Positions 1-16,729 of a DNA stretch of 64,000 nucleotides are shown here, in pieces. Position 1 is the first letter of the stretch, and each line of letters begins with the position of its first letter. A program made the position numbers and the translations under genes. The notes under the pieces are model-generated. The model was given only the letters and a program-made list of their open reading frames with translations, did no database searches and had not been told where the DNA came from. The stretch is from Notamacropus eugenii (Eukaryota; Chordata; Mammalia; Diprotodontia; Macropodidae): assembly GCF_028372415.1 (NCBI RefSeq), contig NC_092879.1, positions 97,841,067 to 97,905,066 of the forward strand. The letters run 5' to 3'.

Positions 1-120
1 GGGAGGGGGTGGGGGGACCTTGAAGTCCGATTATCACAGGTGCTGCCCAGACCCCTCGAGGGATCCTGCCCAGTCACTCCATGGACAGTGGCTTGAACTG
101 ACAGTGAGGCAGAGCCCTAG

Positions 121-3783
<3,663 letters not shown>

Positions 3784-5391
3784 AGAGAAGACAATGTCCA
3801 GCGTCCAGAGGCCAATTTTCCACTTTCCTCCTGTACAGTATGGTACTTCTGCTAGAGTGTCCAATAGGGCTATTATTGCTTTCAAGTTTCAAAAAAAAAA
3901 GAGAGAGAAAGAGAGAGAAAAAAAAAGGAAAAGGACGCAGAGTTAACATGGGGGTTTTTTCGGTGATTCCTCCTCTGGGCCACAAATCTACAGTTATCAA
4001 GTAAGGAGGTTAGATTGATGCCAGTCTTTTGAGTCATTTGATGGGGATGTGATATGTGCCGTTCCATGGACTTTCTGGGAAATTCCTGAGCCCTCCACGG
4101 GGCTCATTCTGTCTCATTCTAGTGCTATAGGTTGCCTTCCTTGGAGGGTAGCTCATACAAGTCACACCAAAAATGTGACTGGGGGTAGGGGGTGGGGGGA
4201 AAGGGAATTCGGAGCAAAAAAAAATTTGGTGAATCCTCAAATGGGCAAAAAGTGCCCCTGATCTTCTTGTCTGAAGAAGGCCGCCAGAGGCAGGAGCTAT
4301 GCTGTCTCAACTTGAACCTCTGACAGAGCCCCAGCCTGGCATCTGACACCAATTTGGGATGCCAAGGGGGCAGGTAAGCAGGGAAGCCAGTGACTTGTAC
4401 TAGAGCAGCCATCTGCCGGGAGCTAGCACCACACTGAGGGAAGGGGACCACAGCAGAGGAACTCTTAACCTGGCCCACCAAAGCAGGAGCCATGTCTGGT
4501 AGGCTTTGGAGGACATGGCCAACTCCTTCACTTCTTCCACTGAGCCAAGCAGGAATCCATGAGCCAACCCGCTCAGCTGGGGTCAAGGGACTTGAAGCAG
4601 CCACTCCTGAAGGCCACATTCACCCTCTTGTCAGTGAAGGTGTCGGTCTAGCTCCACGTCTTCTGTCTAATGCCTTGCAAACCACCAACACTGAAAACAC
4701 TGTGAGAATTTGTTTTCAGGGCTGACATCTTTCAGTCACATTTTATAGCAAGAACTCAATCTCCTTTTTATAAAAAAGCAAAAACCAAAACCTCATGTCT
4801 GTGTTTCAGGAGTAAACTCTTCCTGCTCCTTTTTTTATAAGCTGGGACTTTTTCTTTGTCTAAAAAACATATGCAGAAAATGAAAAAAAACCCACCACCA
4901 ACAACCTTCTGAACCATCAAAGGATGACAGAGTTTAGTGATGATACTGCCTTCTGGAGATGCCAGGAACAGCCAAGGCCCACACAGTGGGATCAGCCTTC
5001 AGATGAGCTTTGGAACAGTTGAGCTTGACCACCTGATTCCAGCAGGGGCCACCATTCCCACTGCATCCTCCACCCTTCCTATCACTACCCAAACACAGAA
5101 GATGCTGCTCCTCCACCTTGGATGCCTGATTTGGCCCAGTCCTCAGCTGAAGAGCTCCACCAAGACATCATGAGACCTCCTCAACTGAGATCTGAAGCAA
5201 CACCTGCCCATGCTCATGGCAGCATTTGGGAAGAGTTCCTGACTCCACCACCATTTCCCCATGTATTAAAAGGGATAGGGAAGATTAGAATGAGATGGGA
5301 TGAGACAGCTTGGCTTGGCTTGACTTGGCTTGGTTTGGCTACTGAATGATTCTGGGTCATTTCTCCACCCTACCTGGAGTGAGTGAGCCAG

Positions 5392-5392
<1 letters not shown>

Positions 5393-5439
<47 letters not shown>
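5393..5439. repeat. (GT)n microsatellite
   Basis: About 23 uninterrupted GT dinucleotides within the DCX 3' UTR region. Confidence 0.97.
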
Positions 5440-5442
<3 letters not shown>

Positions 5443-5542
5443 ACTGTGTCGCCATCAAACATCTATCTCAGCCTGAGCTACTGGCTATTGATATGGACAC
5501 AGGATGGGACATACAGTGCTGCGGGTGGGGGCTACTTGGATC

Positions 5543-5740
5543 TTAGGTTCGTAGAACATCAGCTGGAAGGGACCTTAGAATTCATTTCATCCAACCTTCT
5601 CATTTGCAGATGAGAAAACTGAGACCCAAAGGGAGGGAATAATTTGTCCAGCATCACACAGGGAGTAGGCAGCAGTGTCCACATTTGAACTCCAAACCTC
5701 TGTCTTCAGATTACCCAAGTCAGACTCAAGACTAGCCCTG
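5543..5740 (-). repeat. MAR1-type CORE-SINE
   Basis: CATCAGCTGGAAGGGACCTT, TTTGCAGATGAGAAAACTGA and CAGCATCACACAGGGAGTAG give a near full-length minus-strand copy inside the DCX 3' UTR. Confidence 0.8.
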
Positions 5741-6576
5741 CTGCTGAAGCCAAGGCAATGCATGATGGATACACTCTTATTCTGTTGATTCTTAGGGCAT
5801 CATAAAGGCCATGGAGTCTCTTCCCTTCCTCCTCCTTCTCTATTTTCTTCTGGGAAGTTGGAAGGATTCCCTGGCCATTCCCCTTGCATTCTTCCTAGGA
5901 GCTCATTGTCAATTCTTTAGAAGAAGTGGGCTGGACTCTAGTACCCCTGTTATCCATATGTTGGGTAACAGAGGGAGGAGGGATCTACCAGTCTCACCTC
6001 AAAGGCCAAAGAACCAGCCCCACCCCCAGTCCCCCAGGGCCTCAATCCAGGGCTTTGGCCATTGGCCATCTCCTTGTCAGCCTTTCTTGATGTTGGTTTT
6101 TCTAGACCACAGTCCCAGACTCATCTCCTGAAAGTCTTCAACTTCAGAACAAGCATCTCGCCTTAACTAGCCCCTTGGAACCGCTGATACGGCATCCAGG
6201 CAAACAGAAGCTCCCCCATCCGCCCCCTTACTGTTACTGCCAGGCCCTCTGGAGGGCAGGAACAGGCTCAGGTCTCTTGGGATGCCCATTCTCTTCTGTT
6301 CAGTGGCAGGCCGGCCAGAAAGGAAAGGTCAGGGCATTCCTGGCCCTCTCCACACACCCAACTGGGCTCCCCAGGTCTATACCCAGGGTAGGTCCGAAAA
6401 GAGCCACTCATTGGCCTTTTCCTGGTTTATTCATTAAGCAAGATTATCAGTCCCTAAGGGGTATAATCAAGGAATTCCGAAGCAAGCTGGGGCTCCTAGA
6501 CTCAGCTGCCTTAGCAGTTTCTAAGGCTTCCTCCGCCCAGATAGCACAGTGGCTGAATTCTTTCAAACTTTCCAGG

Positions 6577-6582
6577 AATAAA
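6577..6582 (+). terminator. DCX: Possible proximal DCX poly(A) signal
   Basis: AATAAA 2.8 kb after the DCX stop in AT-rich, apparently unique sequence. Its use cannot be judged without 3' end reads. Confidence 0.35.
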
Positions 6583-6764
6583 TAATCCCCCTTTTGTTTA
6601 GATTATTCATAAGTATAGCTAAAGGTGGCATTCTACCCTTTATGAGGCAAAGACGACATTCATCTTAAAATCTGGCAGAGACCAACTTCTCTAATTAATA
6701 GAGATGCAAAAATACTAGATAAAACATTGGCTAATAGTGTGCAGCAATATACTGGCTTTTTTTT

Positions 6765-6890
6765 CATTTCTGGAAGGAATGCAAGAGGTCAACTAGTTCA
6801 ACTCCTTCATTTACAGTTAAAGAAACTGAGGCCCAGAGAGGGGAAGTCACCCAGCAAATTAGGACCAGTTGGAGATGAACATGGTCCGGT
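6765..6890 (-). repeat. MAR1/MIR-type SINE fragment
   Basis: TCAACTAGTTCAACTCCTTC followed by AAAGAAACTGAGGCCCAGAG and GGGGAAGTCACCCAG. Confidence 0.75.
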
Positions 6891-7504
6891 GTAACAGTCC
6901 CATCTCTGGGATTTCTCTTTTAGGTTGGAGGCTATAAACAGCTTGGCACTGTGTCCCCCTTCCTATGCTCTCAAACATCTTCAGAAGATTTTGAAAACAT
7001 TTAGGGGGCTGTCTTAGAAAGTGACCTGACTGAACCCCCTTTGCAGGGCCCTCTGTGCCAGTTCTGGCCTGCTCGGCTTTCCCTCAAGGGTTCTTTTCTG
7101 CACAGTTAGCAGACCCCCAATCCTTCAGAAAGCCTCTGCTGCCTCCCCACCTCCTATGTGCGTAATATATGTATCTAATATAATCAGACCTGCTGCAGAA
7201 CTAGAAAAAGGGACAAAGCAAAAGAAAAGAGCATGCATGGAGGGAGGGGGCAGATGGAGAGGAGACCCACAATTTACTCAGTGAGATTCAATAGGGGACC
7301 AGGAGCTGAAAGGTAGTGGGGAAGAGACTATTGTTAGCCCAGCCAAGCCAAGCCAAGGCCATCTTTTGGCACTGGGACCTTCAGGGCCCCCATGGAGGCA
7401 GAATGTTACCGTTGGAAAGGCCCCTAGGCACGTAGAAGCTCCGACTTGAGAGGGACCTTGGGCTATACAATGGCGTAACATGAGAGGATATAATATATGT
7501 CATG

Positions 7505-7700
7505 TCAGCTCTAGACTAGAAGGGACCTTGGGATTGAGAACATTAGTGCTGGAAGGGCTTTTTGAAATTATCTCATCCAGACCCCTCATGGTATAGAGAG
7601 TCAAAGGGACGTCCACAGAGAGAAAGAATTTGGCTGAGCTGGTGGCAGGGTCGGGGCCAGAAGTCAGGTGTCCTGGCTCCCAGTGGTTCCCTTGCCAGTC
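7505..7700 (-). repeat. MAR1-type SINE
   Basis: CTAGACTAGAAGGGACCTTG, CTCATCCAGACCCCTCATGG and GGTCGGGGCCAGAAGTCAGG in minus-strand SINE order. A shorter related piece lies just upstream at about 7440-7470. Confidence 0.65.
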
Positions 7701-9788
7701 CACTTAGCTTTCCCTCCCCTGATTTTCCCAGAAATGCTGGATCTTAGAATCCCCATCTCATCAAGCAGAGGAAGCAAGGTCTAACCCCCTCCCTCCCAGA
7801 GTAAGTAAGGTGCCACCATTCAGGGGAAGCAGAGGATCAACGGGATAGGGTGAGCCCAGCAGGAAGGCAAGGGAAGGCCCAAGGAGCTCCCAGAGGCCCT
7901 TAGAGCATGAGGCCTGGCCCCCCTCTGGGAGAAGTGCTCAGGGCTGGCCCTATGTGCTCAGCTCTCATGGCTGCCAGTCCTCCAGTCTGGAGCCTGGATA
8001 GACTAGCTGTTATCCCCCATCCAAATACACCTTGCTGGTCAAGCAGCCTTACTTTCAGAGCAGGAAAGGAAGAAAGCAGAGGAGTCACAGCCAAGGGGTG
8101 CCCCTACTACTTTTGGGGAGCCTTGAAATACTTTCTTTGCAAGACTTGGTATGACCATTTGCTGGAGCCATTCCTTTGGTGGCTAGCCTTGGTCACTTCT
8201 CTCAGGCCCCATTTGGCCTGGGGTTGGCTTTCTCTGGCTCTGTGGTTAGTGACTGCTCCCAGAAGGCTCTGGGAAAGTAGTTAAACCCATGCTCCATCCA
8301 TCTGCCTACAGCTGTGAGGAGCCACTTGACTTTATGGTGCCTCAATATCCACGGCCGGTCCTGGCTACCTTTAGACCAAGGGGGTCGAGAGGGCCATCAA
8401 ATCTTGGAAAAGCTTCCGAAGCTTTGACAATGAGCACTTTGCTCCCTTTTAGAGACTTGCAACCCTGTCATTCAACTCTTCCATCTATGCCCTACCTTCC
8501 TCTTTGTGCCTTTGGCCTCCTCTCCCTTACCCACAGCATTCTGTATGCTCCCATTGTCCACGTGAGCTTGGCAGCCCTGTCCTCCATCCACTATGTTTTC
8601 TGTGACTGTCTACTCTCTCTGCACCCCCATTCTTGGGAACCCCTGCTTTTTCCATACCCCCACTATCTTTGTTCTCTCCGTGTCCCCCATTCTCTCTCTA
8701 CCCTCAGCTTTGGGTATCTACCACATCTTCTAAACTCCTCCCTTGCCCCCTCTGTACCCACATTCTCTTTGTACACTCTCTGGGATGTCCTCTGTATTCA
8801 CTACCTGCTGTCCCTCCTTCCCTCCCTCCCTCCCTCTGTGGCCCCTCTGGCTCACAGGATCCCCATTCTCTCTGCATTACCCTCATCTCCATAATCCTCT
8901 GTGAGTTCCACTCCTAGAGGAGCTTGTCTCCTTCCTGTGTGTCTTCTTGGGCTTCTGTCTCTCTGACTGCCTCCCTGTCAGTTATCTAGGAACACTTCTT
9001 CCCCCTAGGGTCCTGGTGAAGGTGCCCCCTTCTGCCCCCTGGCCTCCCTGCCCCAGGCATGTGGCCCAGGTACAGACTCCTGCCTCCTTTCCCTTGAGGA
9101 TCTGCAGTGTGAGCCTACTTCCTTGGTGGTCAGCCAAACCTGGGGGCCTCAGCCTCCCCAGCTCGCACCTAGAATGTGGCCTGAGCCTGGGCCTTTGGCA
9201 GCTGGAGATAGCCACATGAAAGCCCACCTAAGTCTTCCCTCCAGGCTTCTCATGGAAGGTTCCCATGCAGGGACTGGATCCCCTTTGCAAAGAAGAGTTA
9301 TCCCAAGAGTGGATTGCACACTGTTGTGACTTACTGCCCCTGTTTCTTCCTGTTCCCAGCCCAACTGGGCCAGAAGCAGGAACAGTTCAAGCCAGAACTC
9401 AAAATCCCAGCTGCTACAGCAGCATGAAGGCCAATAGGACCATTGATCTCTTGTTAAACTCCTTCTGTCCTCCTTCTCTGACCCAGCCTTTCCAGTGCTG
9501 CCTGGCTGCCTACCTCAGAGCATCCAGGCTCAGCATTCTACAGCTCAGGACAGGCCCTTTAGAGGCCAGCTCTCTGCTCAGAGAGCCCAGGACCTGGAGG
9601 GTGTAGCATTGCTACCAGGGCCAAAAGCCCGGTACTATTTGCAATACAAGGGACGCTGGGATTCAAGGGAGTCTGACTAGAGCAAAATGCCCTCCCTCCC
9701 TGGCTGAAACAGATCATCTGCTCCCTGATGCTGAACCATGAGGCACCTGATGGTTCCCTGCCACACCCCACCACATTCTCCTTCTCTG

Positions 9789-9789
<1 letters not shown>

Positions 9790-9836
<47 letters not shown>
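9790..9836. repeat. (CA)n microsatellite
   Basis: About 23 uninterrupted CA dinucleotides in the DCX 3' UTR region. Confidence 0.97.
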
Positions 9837-9838
<2 letters not shown>

Positions 9839-11827
9839 CCATGGGTGTGCACAGACATCTGCTCCCCTCTCCTCCTCCACAATTCTCTCTATTTACTCAT
9901 CCTCATTCAGCTTTGCCAGCTCAGAAACCGCCTCCTCCTTCCCTGTTGGCCCTTGGGCCTGAGCATTTCCCTCCTGGCTGACCAGGCTGGGCCACCATTT
10001 TGTGGAGCAGAGAAGGGTGCAAACAGCTGAACAGAACCCCCATCCATGGATCCTCCCCATCTTCTCACAGCCCCTTGGTCTTTTTCAATTTGCTCATAGT
10101 TAACAAAGCTGCAGTATGATATAGCTGCAAGCCCATAGTATGGATTTGATTGTCATTTGCTGTTGGGGGGGGTGGGGGGAGGAGGGAGGGCAGGGAATGG
10201 AGGGAAGGGAGTGGGTTGGGGGCTGAGGTTTAAAGTTTAGCTGGCATACTTTAAGCCATCTGTACAGAGCCACATAGAGGGTGGGGTGGGAGGGTCACAT
10301 CATGTGTAAGAATTGAACTGTATTTAGGATTCAATAGGATTTGGGGGTTGATTGAAATGCAAAAAGTATTTGACAAAGTACATTTTGTAAAAAGACATTA
10401 ATTTAACAGATGTTCTTTCCTCCTGTGATGAGACTCAAGTAGCCTTCAATTTGGGCACATATTCTCCGAGACCAGCCTTCGAGAGCACTGCACCAAGGCA
10501 TGATCAGGAGGCCTCTGGCTTCCAGGCGCCCAGGCTTCCACGGCAAGGGTGGCCAATGGAGTGGCAAATCCAGGGGCCTGTCCTTCCGGATGACTCATCC
10601 GTGTGTGTTTTCGTCAGGGGAGGTGGGCAAGCAGGAGATGGTACCAGGATGGTGTGCTCTTGCCCTGGCTTGAAAACAGTGACCCCAGCTTCCCCGGAAG
10701 CAGCTGCTGCTTGGCAGGGCACGACACCCATTCTTGATTTCTCACACGTGGCCAGCTCTTTGAAGCAGAATGATCACCTCCTTGCACCAGTCAGCTTGTA
10801 CAGAAACCCTTTCTGTGGCCATTTTAAAAGGGGTGGGTGGGTGGAGTTAAGGGCAGTAGGGAGCCCCAGCACCATTAGCAATGCTGGGGTTATCAATTTA
10901 GCGTTAGAGACTGTATGTAGCTTTGGAGAGTCAGTGCATGGTACCATACATCCCATTCCTCAGTGACCTTGTTGGCAACTTCTGAAAAGGAAGTCTTCTC
11001 TTTTTCTCGGGTCCCTCTCCCCTCCTCCCCCTTCCCTAGCCCCAGGCTGTCTCTGGCCATAAATTACAGATCTGAAACCAATCTATGTGGGCAAAAGACC
11101 AAAAAACATTGTGCAACAGGTCCTCACTGCCATTGGCCTCCTCCCCAGGAACCCTGGGATTGAAGGCCCCGCTCCCCTTGATGGTAAAACCTTGGGTGAG
11201 CTGAGCCACCTTTCACTCTTTGATAAGATTGGAGGCCTGTGCATCGTCCCCGGATGTCATCCCTCTCCCCATCCAGGCTGTGAGAGGCCCTCAAGGGGAC
11301 ATCAGAACTTCAGAGGATGAGCTTGGCCTCGGGTCCTTCACCGCTTGGCATTAGGAAAGCAGATGGATGCAGCAAGGACCTTGGAGTTGAGGGGGGGAAG
11401 GGGGACTGCTTTCTCTTTCCCAAACAGTCCTGCAACATGATTGCAGGTTTACTTTCAAACATAACCATTAGGAGGGCCTGGCTCTCCCTTTGGGCCGCCC
11501 CTTCTCTCTCTAGCAGACCCACTGGAGCTGGCCTCTTTCTGCCTCCTGTGGTCAAAGGCCCCAGTCTCTCTGTTTCACTAGAGGGTGAGGGCTGTCTTTG
11601 GCCAGGGCTCTTCAAGTCCTAGAGCAGCTCCCTCCATACAGACAATATTGTGTTCAGATACCCATGGCCACAAAGTCAACTTGAAGAACAGTCACCATGG
11701 TGCGTCCTACCCTGGAAGAGCAGCCAGAGCATTGCTGGGACGCGAGCTTTTGTCCACAATGTTCATTCTTCCTTGTTTTCTCATTTCCGTGTACATTGGC
11801 AAGGTGTATGTAATGTCATTTTCCAAA

Positions 11828-11833
11828 AATAAA
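11828..11833 (+). terminator. DCX: DCX poly(A) signal (candidate distal)
   Basis: AATAAA in the context CATTTTCCAAAAATAAAATT, followed by a G/T-rich stretch (TTTGGTTTCC). Distance from the stop (8.0 kb) agrees with the long DCX 3' UTR of mammals. Cleavage is expected near 11845-11855. Confidence 0.65.
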
Positions 11834-13369
11834 ATTTGGTTTCCAGATTTCTGGCTGACAACCCCCCTTTTTCATCACAGGGCCCTAATAGTTGATAATG
11901 GTGTATTAAGGCACTTGATCAACCCTGGGGGCCAGCCAGCCCAACCCTCCACTCCTTCTTGGAGGAAGATGCCGAAGACCAGTGGACACTGTGACCCCCA
12001 CTGAGCAAGGTGCTATGTTTGGCAGCCCCTGGGCTCCAGGTGCGCCCAGTGGGAGTTGGGCAGGGATTCAATGACTGTCTTCTTTCCGTGGTTGAGATGC
12101 TGCCTCTCCACCAGGGCTGGCCTTACCCACAGGAAGATTTTAAGGCTCCAAGAAGGCCTCCTCCACCCTCCCCAGCTGCTGGCTGTGAGTTACAATACCC
12201 TTCCACAGAGCCAGGGCCTTCCTTCCCAGGAGACAGCTCTGGCTAAAGTCCTATAGGCTCCCAACCCAGGCCCACATTGCTGCACCCTCATGGTGAGAGG
12301 GAGGGCCCAACCAAAGAGCCTGTCCTTGGAACAGGAGTACTTATTTTTTTAAGGGGGGGGAGGATGAAGGGAACTTGCTGAGTGATTGCTCTGGACCTGA
12401 ACCTGGGGCCAGGAAGAGGGAAGGGACCCAGACAAACTGCAAGGACACTTTCTCAAAGCTAGGACAGGGAGGGTGAGTGGCCCTGAATTCTGGGTTGGTA
12501 AATGGGAGGGGGGGCCTTTGGTACTCCCTGGAACATGCCTATTCCTCTAGGCCCAAGGTTTTGTCCCAGGGGCCCCAGGAACAGAGAAGATGGTTGATAA
12601 TGAGACTGATGAAAGCATGTGACAGGCAAGGTCATTTTGGAGTCAGAGCCTGGGCACTTGGGGCCTCCTCTGTCGGTGCCTCTGTTTTTCCCTCTGTTAA
12701 ATGGGAGGGTTGAACTCAATGATCTCTGAGACTCCCCTAGGCCAGAGCCTCCCCCCTACCCCCCACCCTGCCTCCAGCTTCCTCTCCAGTCTATCTTGAT
12801 AGAATTTTCCAAAAGTGCTAAGATTACTGCCCCAACACCCTCTTCCCTGCTCCCCCATCCCAGGGGGTGGGTAGGAAGCTGGATCCTCTTCATCTCAGTT
12901 CAGAGGGGGAAGAAGTCCAGCATGGTTAGGTGTCTGGCCCAAAGTCTCGTCGACTTGAATCACACACATAAGTCTCCCATTCCGACCCGTAGGGACGATG
13001 AGAGCCCATCTAGAGGAGGAGGCCTTAGGCTGGGAATGGGAACAGGGAGACACAGAAAGTAGGAAGGAGGGTGGCGATAGCTCAATCCCTTCATGTTATG
13101 GATAAGAACAGAAAGAGCTGAAATGACTTGACTAAGGTCACCCTGATAGTAAGCATCAGAGTGAGGAATACTCTGATAGAAGAAAGAAGGGGAAGAGAAG
13201 GGCAGGAGGAGGGGAGGGCAGGAGGGCTGAAAGGAGGGAGAAAGTGGTAAGATGAGGGTCCCAGCAATGTGCCCTGATCCAAATCTGGAATGCTTGGACT
13301 CTAGTGTCCCCTCTGGATGCCAACATTCAGTAGTCTAGCTTGGGCCTTCAAGGTCCCCTGACGTTGGTG

Positions 13370-13760
13370 GGTTCATAGGCTCAGAGGACTCTTACTCTGG
13401 AGCTGTAAAGGACTTCAGAGCCCAAATTACAGATGAGGACACTTAGGCAAAGCAGGTGAAATTGTTTTAGTCCTATCTGAAATTTCAGGATCTCACTTGG
13501 GGTTTTCTTGGCAAAGATCCTGAAGTGGTTTGCCATTTCCTTCTCCAGATCATTTTACAGATGAGGAAATTGAGGCAAGGGACTTGCTGGAGGTGATTAA
13601 GTATCAAAGGTGGGAACTGAGTCCAAGTCCTCAGACTCCTATAAATCTGCCTTGTCTTCACAAAATCATGGAATCTCAGAGTTGGGGGGACCCTCAGCTG
13701 GTATCTCGTCCTGTTGATGGACAAGAATGCCTTAAAGCCAGTCCCTAGGGAGTGGCCACC
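13370..13760 (-). repeat. Cluster of MAR1/MIR-type SINE pieces
   Basis: Three successive minus-strand pieces: GTAAAGGACTTCAGAGCCC with ACAGATGAGGACACTTAGGC; TTTTACAGATGAGGAAATTG; and CATGGAATCTCAGAGTTGGG. At least two insertions are implied. Confidence 0.7.
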
Positions 13761-14099
13761 CAACCTCCACTGGGAGACTCCCAGGGAGGGAGAGAGAGCT
13801 TACTGTATCCCAAGGCAGTTCAGTCCCCTCATGGGTCACTCTGCTTTTCTGACACCAGACCTAAATCTGCCTCTTTTCCATGCCTCTCTCCCCCCACCCC
13901 ATCCTGGCAAGCAGAACAAAGCTAACCCCTTTTACACATGATGACCCTCAAAAACTTAAAGGCAATTTTCAGATCCCCTCTGAGTCTTCTCCAGGCTCCT
14001 CACCCCCACATCTGTCATCTGATCACAAGACCACCAGAATCAACTGAAGGCACTGGGAGGGAGGGGTTAACATAAAGGGAGAGAAGACTTGACTCTTGG

Positions 14100-14340
14100 G
14101 TGTGAGTCTGGTCTCACCAACCAGGGACTCATTTAAGGTCACTCAGGAGGGATGCAGCTGATGCCGGATGTGCCACAGGCTGATATGGGACTTAGACTGC
14201 AGGACTAGCTCTACTACTGACTTCCACTATGACTTTGGGAAGGTCCCTCAGTTTCCCTCTTTGTATGATGAAAGAGATGGATGGGATAGCCTCCGAAGTT
14301 CTTCAAGGCTGAGGCTCCCTGACTCCAAGAGGAAGGATGG
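14100..14340 (+). repeat. MAR1-type SINE
   Basis: TATGACTTTGGGAAGGTCCC, CTCAGTTTCCCTCTTTGTAT and GATAGCCTCCGAAGTTCTTC follow the plus-strand SINE consensus order. Confidence 0.7.
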
Positions 14341-14431
14341 TCCAGCTGCCTGGTCACTACACTGCCACCTAGTGAAAAGAGACCACACTGATCAACCCAA
14401 TCCCAGACCAGATGGCTCAAAGCTTCCAGGT

Positions 14432-14731
<300 letters not shown>

Positions 14732-15319
14732 CCCATCCTAGCTTGACCCATGATCCTCCCTCAGGACCTGAGAAAAAAATCCTGCTTTCTCTCTCAGACC
14801 ATCTCTGGGACCAATTGGGATTTGCCCAGTCTTTGCCTTGCTCTCAATCATTCAGGAAGCCTTCCAAGAACTTGATGAGCTGGTAGGCTGGTGGGGCCTC
14901 CTTTCCCCTCATCCCAACCAAGGGGCAAAACTGAGTCTACAAACAGGTAAATGAGACAGTGGTCATGCCAGCCCCCAGATCCAAATGATGCAACCTGACA
15001 CTCAGAGGCCCTCAAACCTGTGCCCCATAGGAGCACTTAAAGAAGAGCCTGGGAAAGTTGAAAGGCTGTGTTTACCTCGGGAAAGAACAGAAATCCCATC
15101 AATCCCTCTGTCTTTTTGGAAGAGCCAGCATGGTGAAAAGGACATGACCAAAGCCAAAACTAGGAAGAGCTAGGTGTTTAGCCCATGTCTGCCCCTGTCT
15201 GAGCAGCAGCCCTGGACCCCCAACAGGGCCTCACCTAGGGTCACCTGATCACCAACCTCCATTCTCCAGCATCATGAGTTTTAGAGAATGAAACCCTTAG
15301 AAACCCTATTCTATTGTGG

Positions 15320-15490
15320 CATTTTATAGATTCATAAAGCAGGTCCAGACCCTCATTAGCTGTATGACCTTGGACAAGTCACATCTCTCTGAGCCCCAGT
15401 TTCCTCCTCGGTAACGTAGGAATAACAAGGGCTGTTGCACCAACCTCCTCAAGTTGTGGGGAAACACTAAGTTTCACTCAGAGAGCTTTG
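15320..15490 (+). repeat. MIR-type SINE
   Basis: TTAGCTGTATGACCTTGGAC, AAGTCACATCTCTCTGAGCC and CCAGTTTCCTCCTCGGTAAC in MIR core order. Confidence 0.75.
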
Positions 15491-15699
15491 AGGATTTTAT
15501 GTTATGTGAATGCCAGTTATCACTCTTTCCTCCTCCCTACTTTTCCTTCCTTTCTCTTTCTTTCCTTCCTTCTTCTTTCTTTCTCTCTCTATCTCTTTTT
15601 TTTGCTCTCTTAGTCCCCAAGGCAGCTGGCCCAGCCCTGCCCCCAGCCAGGGGGGCATCCCAGTTGGCCCAATGTCAAGAATGCAGGGAGGCAGGGACA

Positions 15700-15724
15700 C
15701 GGGAACACGGGAACACGGGAACGC
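15700..15724. repeat. 9-bp tandem repeat (GGAACACGG, three copies)
   Basis: A short direct repeat, ACACGGGAACACGGGAACAC, in the DCX-CAPN6 interval. Confidence 0.85.
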
Positions 15725-15779
15725 CTTCCCTCTCTCCCTTATGACTCAAGATCAATTCCTGGCTGCCTGAGCTGGACAA

Positions 15780-15921
15780 CGGTTCCCAAAGTTTCTGAGC
15801 AGAGCTTCCCCTGCACACAGAGCTTGGTACAGCCCAAAGGGCTGTCAAGTTCACAGCAGCTGCCTCAACTGGGAAAGTTTCCTGACTCTGCTGACTGTCC
15901 AGATCAGAGGTTTCCTAAACC
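15780..15921 (+). other. Candidate CAPN6 5' noncoding exon ending at a strong donor
   Basis: CCTAAACCAG|GTAAGTCCTG at 15921/15922 is a consensus donor in sequence without a clear repeat. It lies 4.9 kb before the acceptor of the first CAPN6 coding exon. This makes a total gene span of about 24 kb, close to human. The evidence is the splice signal and the distance only; the 5' end is not defined. The CpG-enriched patch at 16730-17070 is the rival location. Confidence 0.25.
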
Positions 15922-16384
15922 AGGTAAGTCCTGGGCACCCCGGGCACAGGGCTCTCTCCATACTATTCTGGCTCTCCAGAGAAATCCCAGGCTCAGCCGG
16001 TACTCCAGGAGCTGCTGGTTGGACAGGGGAAAGCTCGACAGCATTTCTGAGATCTTCACAGCTGATCTAGAGCCAGTTGAAGGAAGCCGATCTCCGAGCT
16101 GCGCTTGGAGAGTGATCACTGGGCCACGGGCCAGCCCCTGGTCAATACTTCAGTGAGCTGCCAAGGGTTAGGAGTGGGGAGACACTGAAGAGTCAAGCCA
16201 AGCTCTGCAATTCACAGGTTGGGTGACTTGAATTCTTTAACTTGGTGCTTTAATTCTTCACTCTTAAAAATGAAGAGATTCCCCTAGCTTGCCCCCAACG
16301 TCCCTCCTCACTTTCCATATAGCAGCCTAGGCAAGTTTTCTCTCTAAAGAGCTGGCAACCCAAGGTAGATGCCTCAACACACCT

Positions 16385-16560
16385 TAGAATCCTACAGTTA
16401 AGCTAGCAGGGACCCATTCGGTCCAACTCCCTCACTGTGCAGGTGAGGAAACTGAGGCCCACAGAGAGTAAGTGATTTGTCCAAGGTCTCCCATGTGGCA
16501 AGCGGCCAAGGAGGTCCAACCCTCCTTCCACGGCAATCCCAGCTCCCTAATCCCTGGCCC
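16385..16560 (-). repeat. MAR1-type SINE
   Basis: CCATTCGGTCCAACTCCCTC, GTGAGGAAACTGAGGCCCAC and TGATTTGTCCAAGGTCTCCC. Confidence 0.8.
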
Positions 16561-16729
16561 CACGAACTGCCTCTTCAGAGCAGCCTGCTCCCGCGCTCCT
16601 GGGGACTGGGCAGCCCCTGAAAACAGGACTGGATCCTCCCTGCACCCCCCCGCCCCCCCACACACACCCCAGCAGGTCCTCAGTTTCTGAGACTGGCCCC
16701 TCCAGCCACCAAGTTGCTAACTTCCACTC

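Larger units (their letters stand above)
3784..11850 (+). other. DCX: DCX 3' UTR (candidate, about 8 kb)
   Basis: There is no coding exon between the DCX stop and a clean AATAAA at 11828. Mammalian DCX transcripts are known for a 3' UTR of about 8 kb, and the length here fits. Unique AT-richer stretches (4730-4920, 6420-6760, 10080-10460, 11740-11850) look like retained UTR sequence. They are separated by SINE copies (about 5543-5740, 6765-6890, 7505-7700) and by GT and CA repeats. A closer signal, AATAAA at 6577, could give a shorter form. The extent is inferred from the poly(A) signal and known family length, not from transcripts. Confidence 0.65.

Noticed and set aside
8289-8894. 201-codon plus-strand frame with hydrophobic, Leu/Pro/Ser-rich sequence.
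   Set aside because: It lies in C/T-rich DCX 3' UTR sequence with low-complexity TCCC repeats, has no domain and no splice context.
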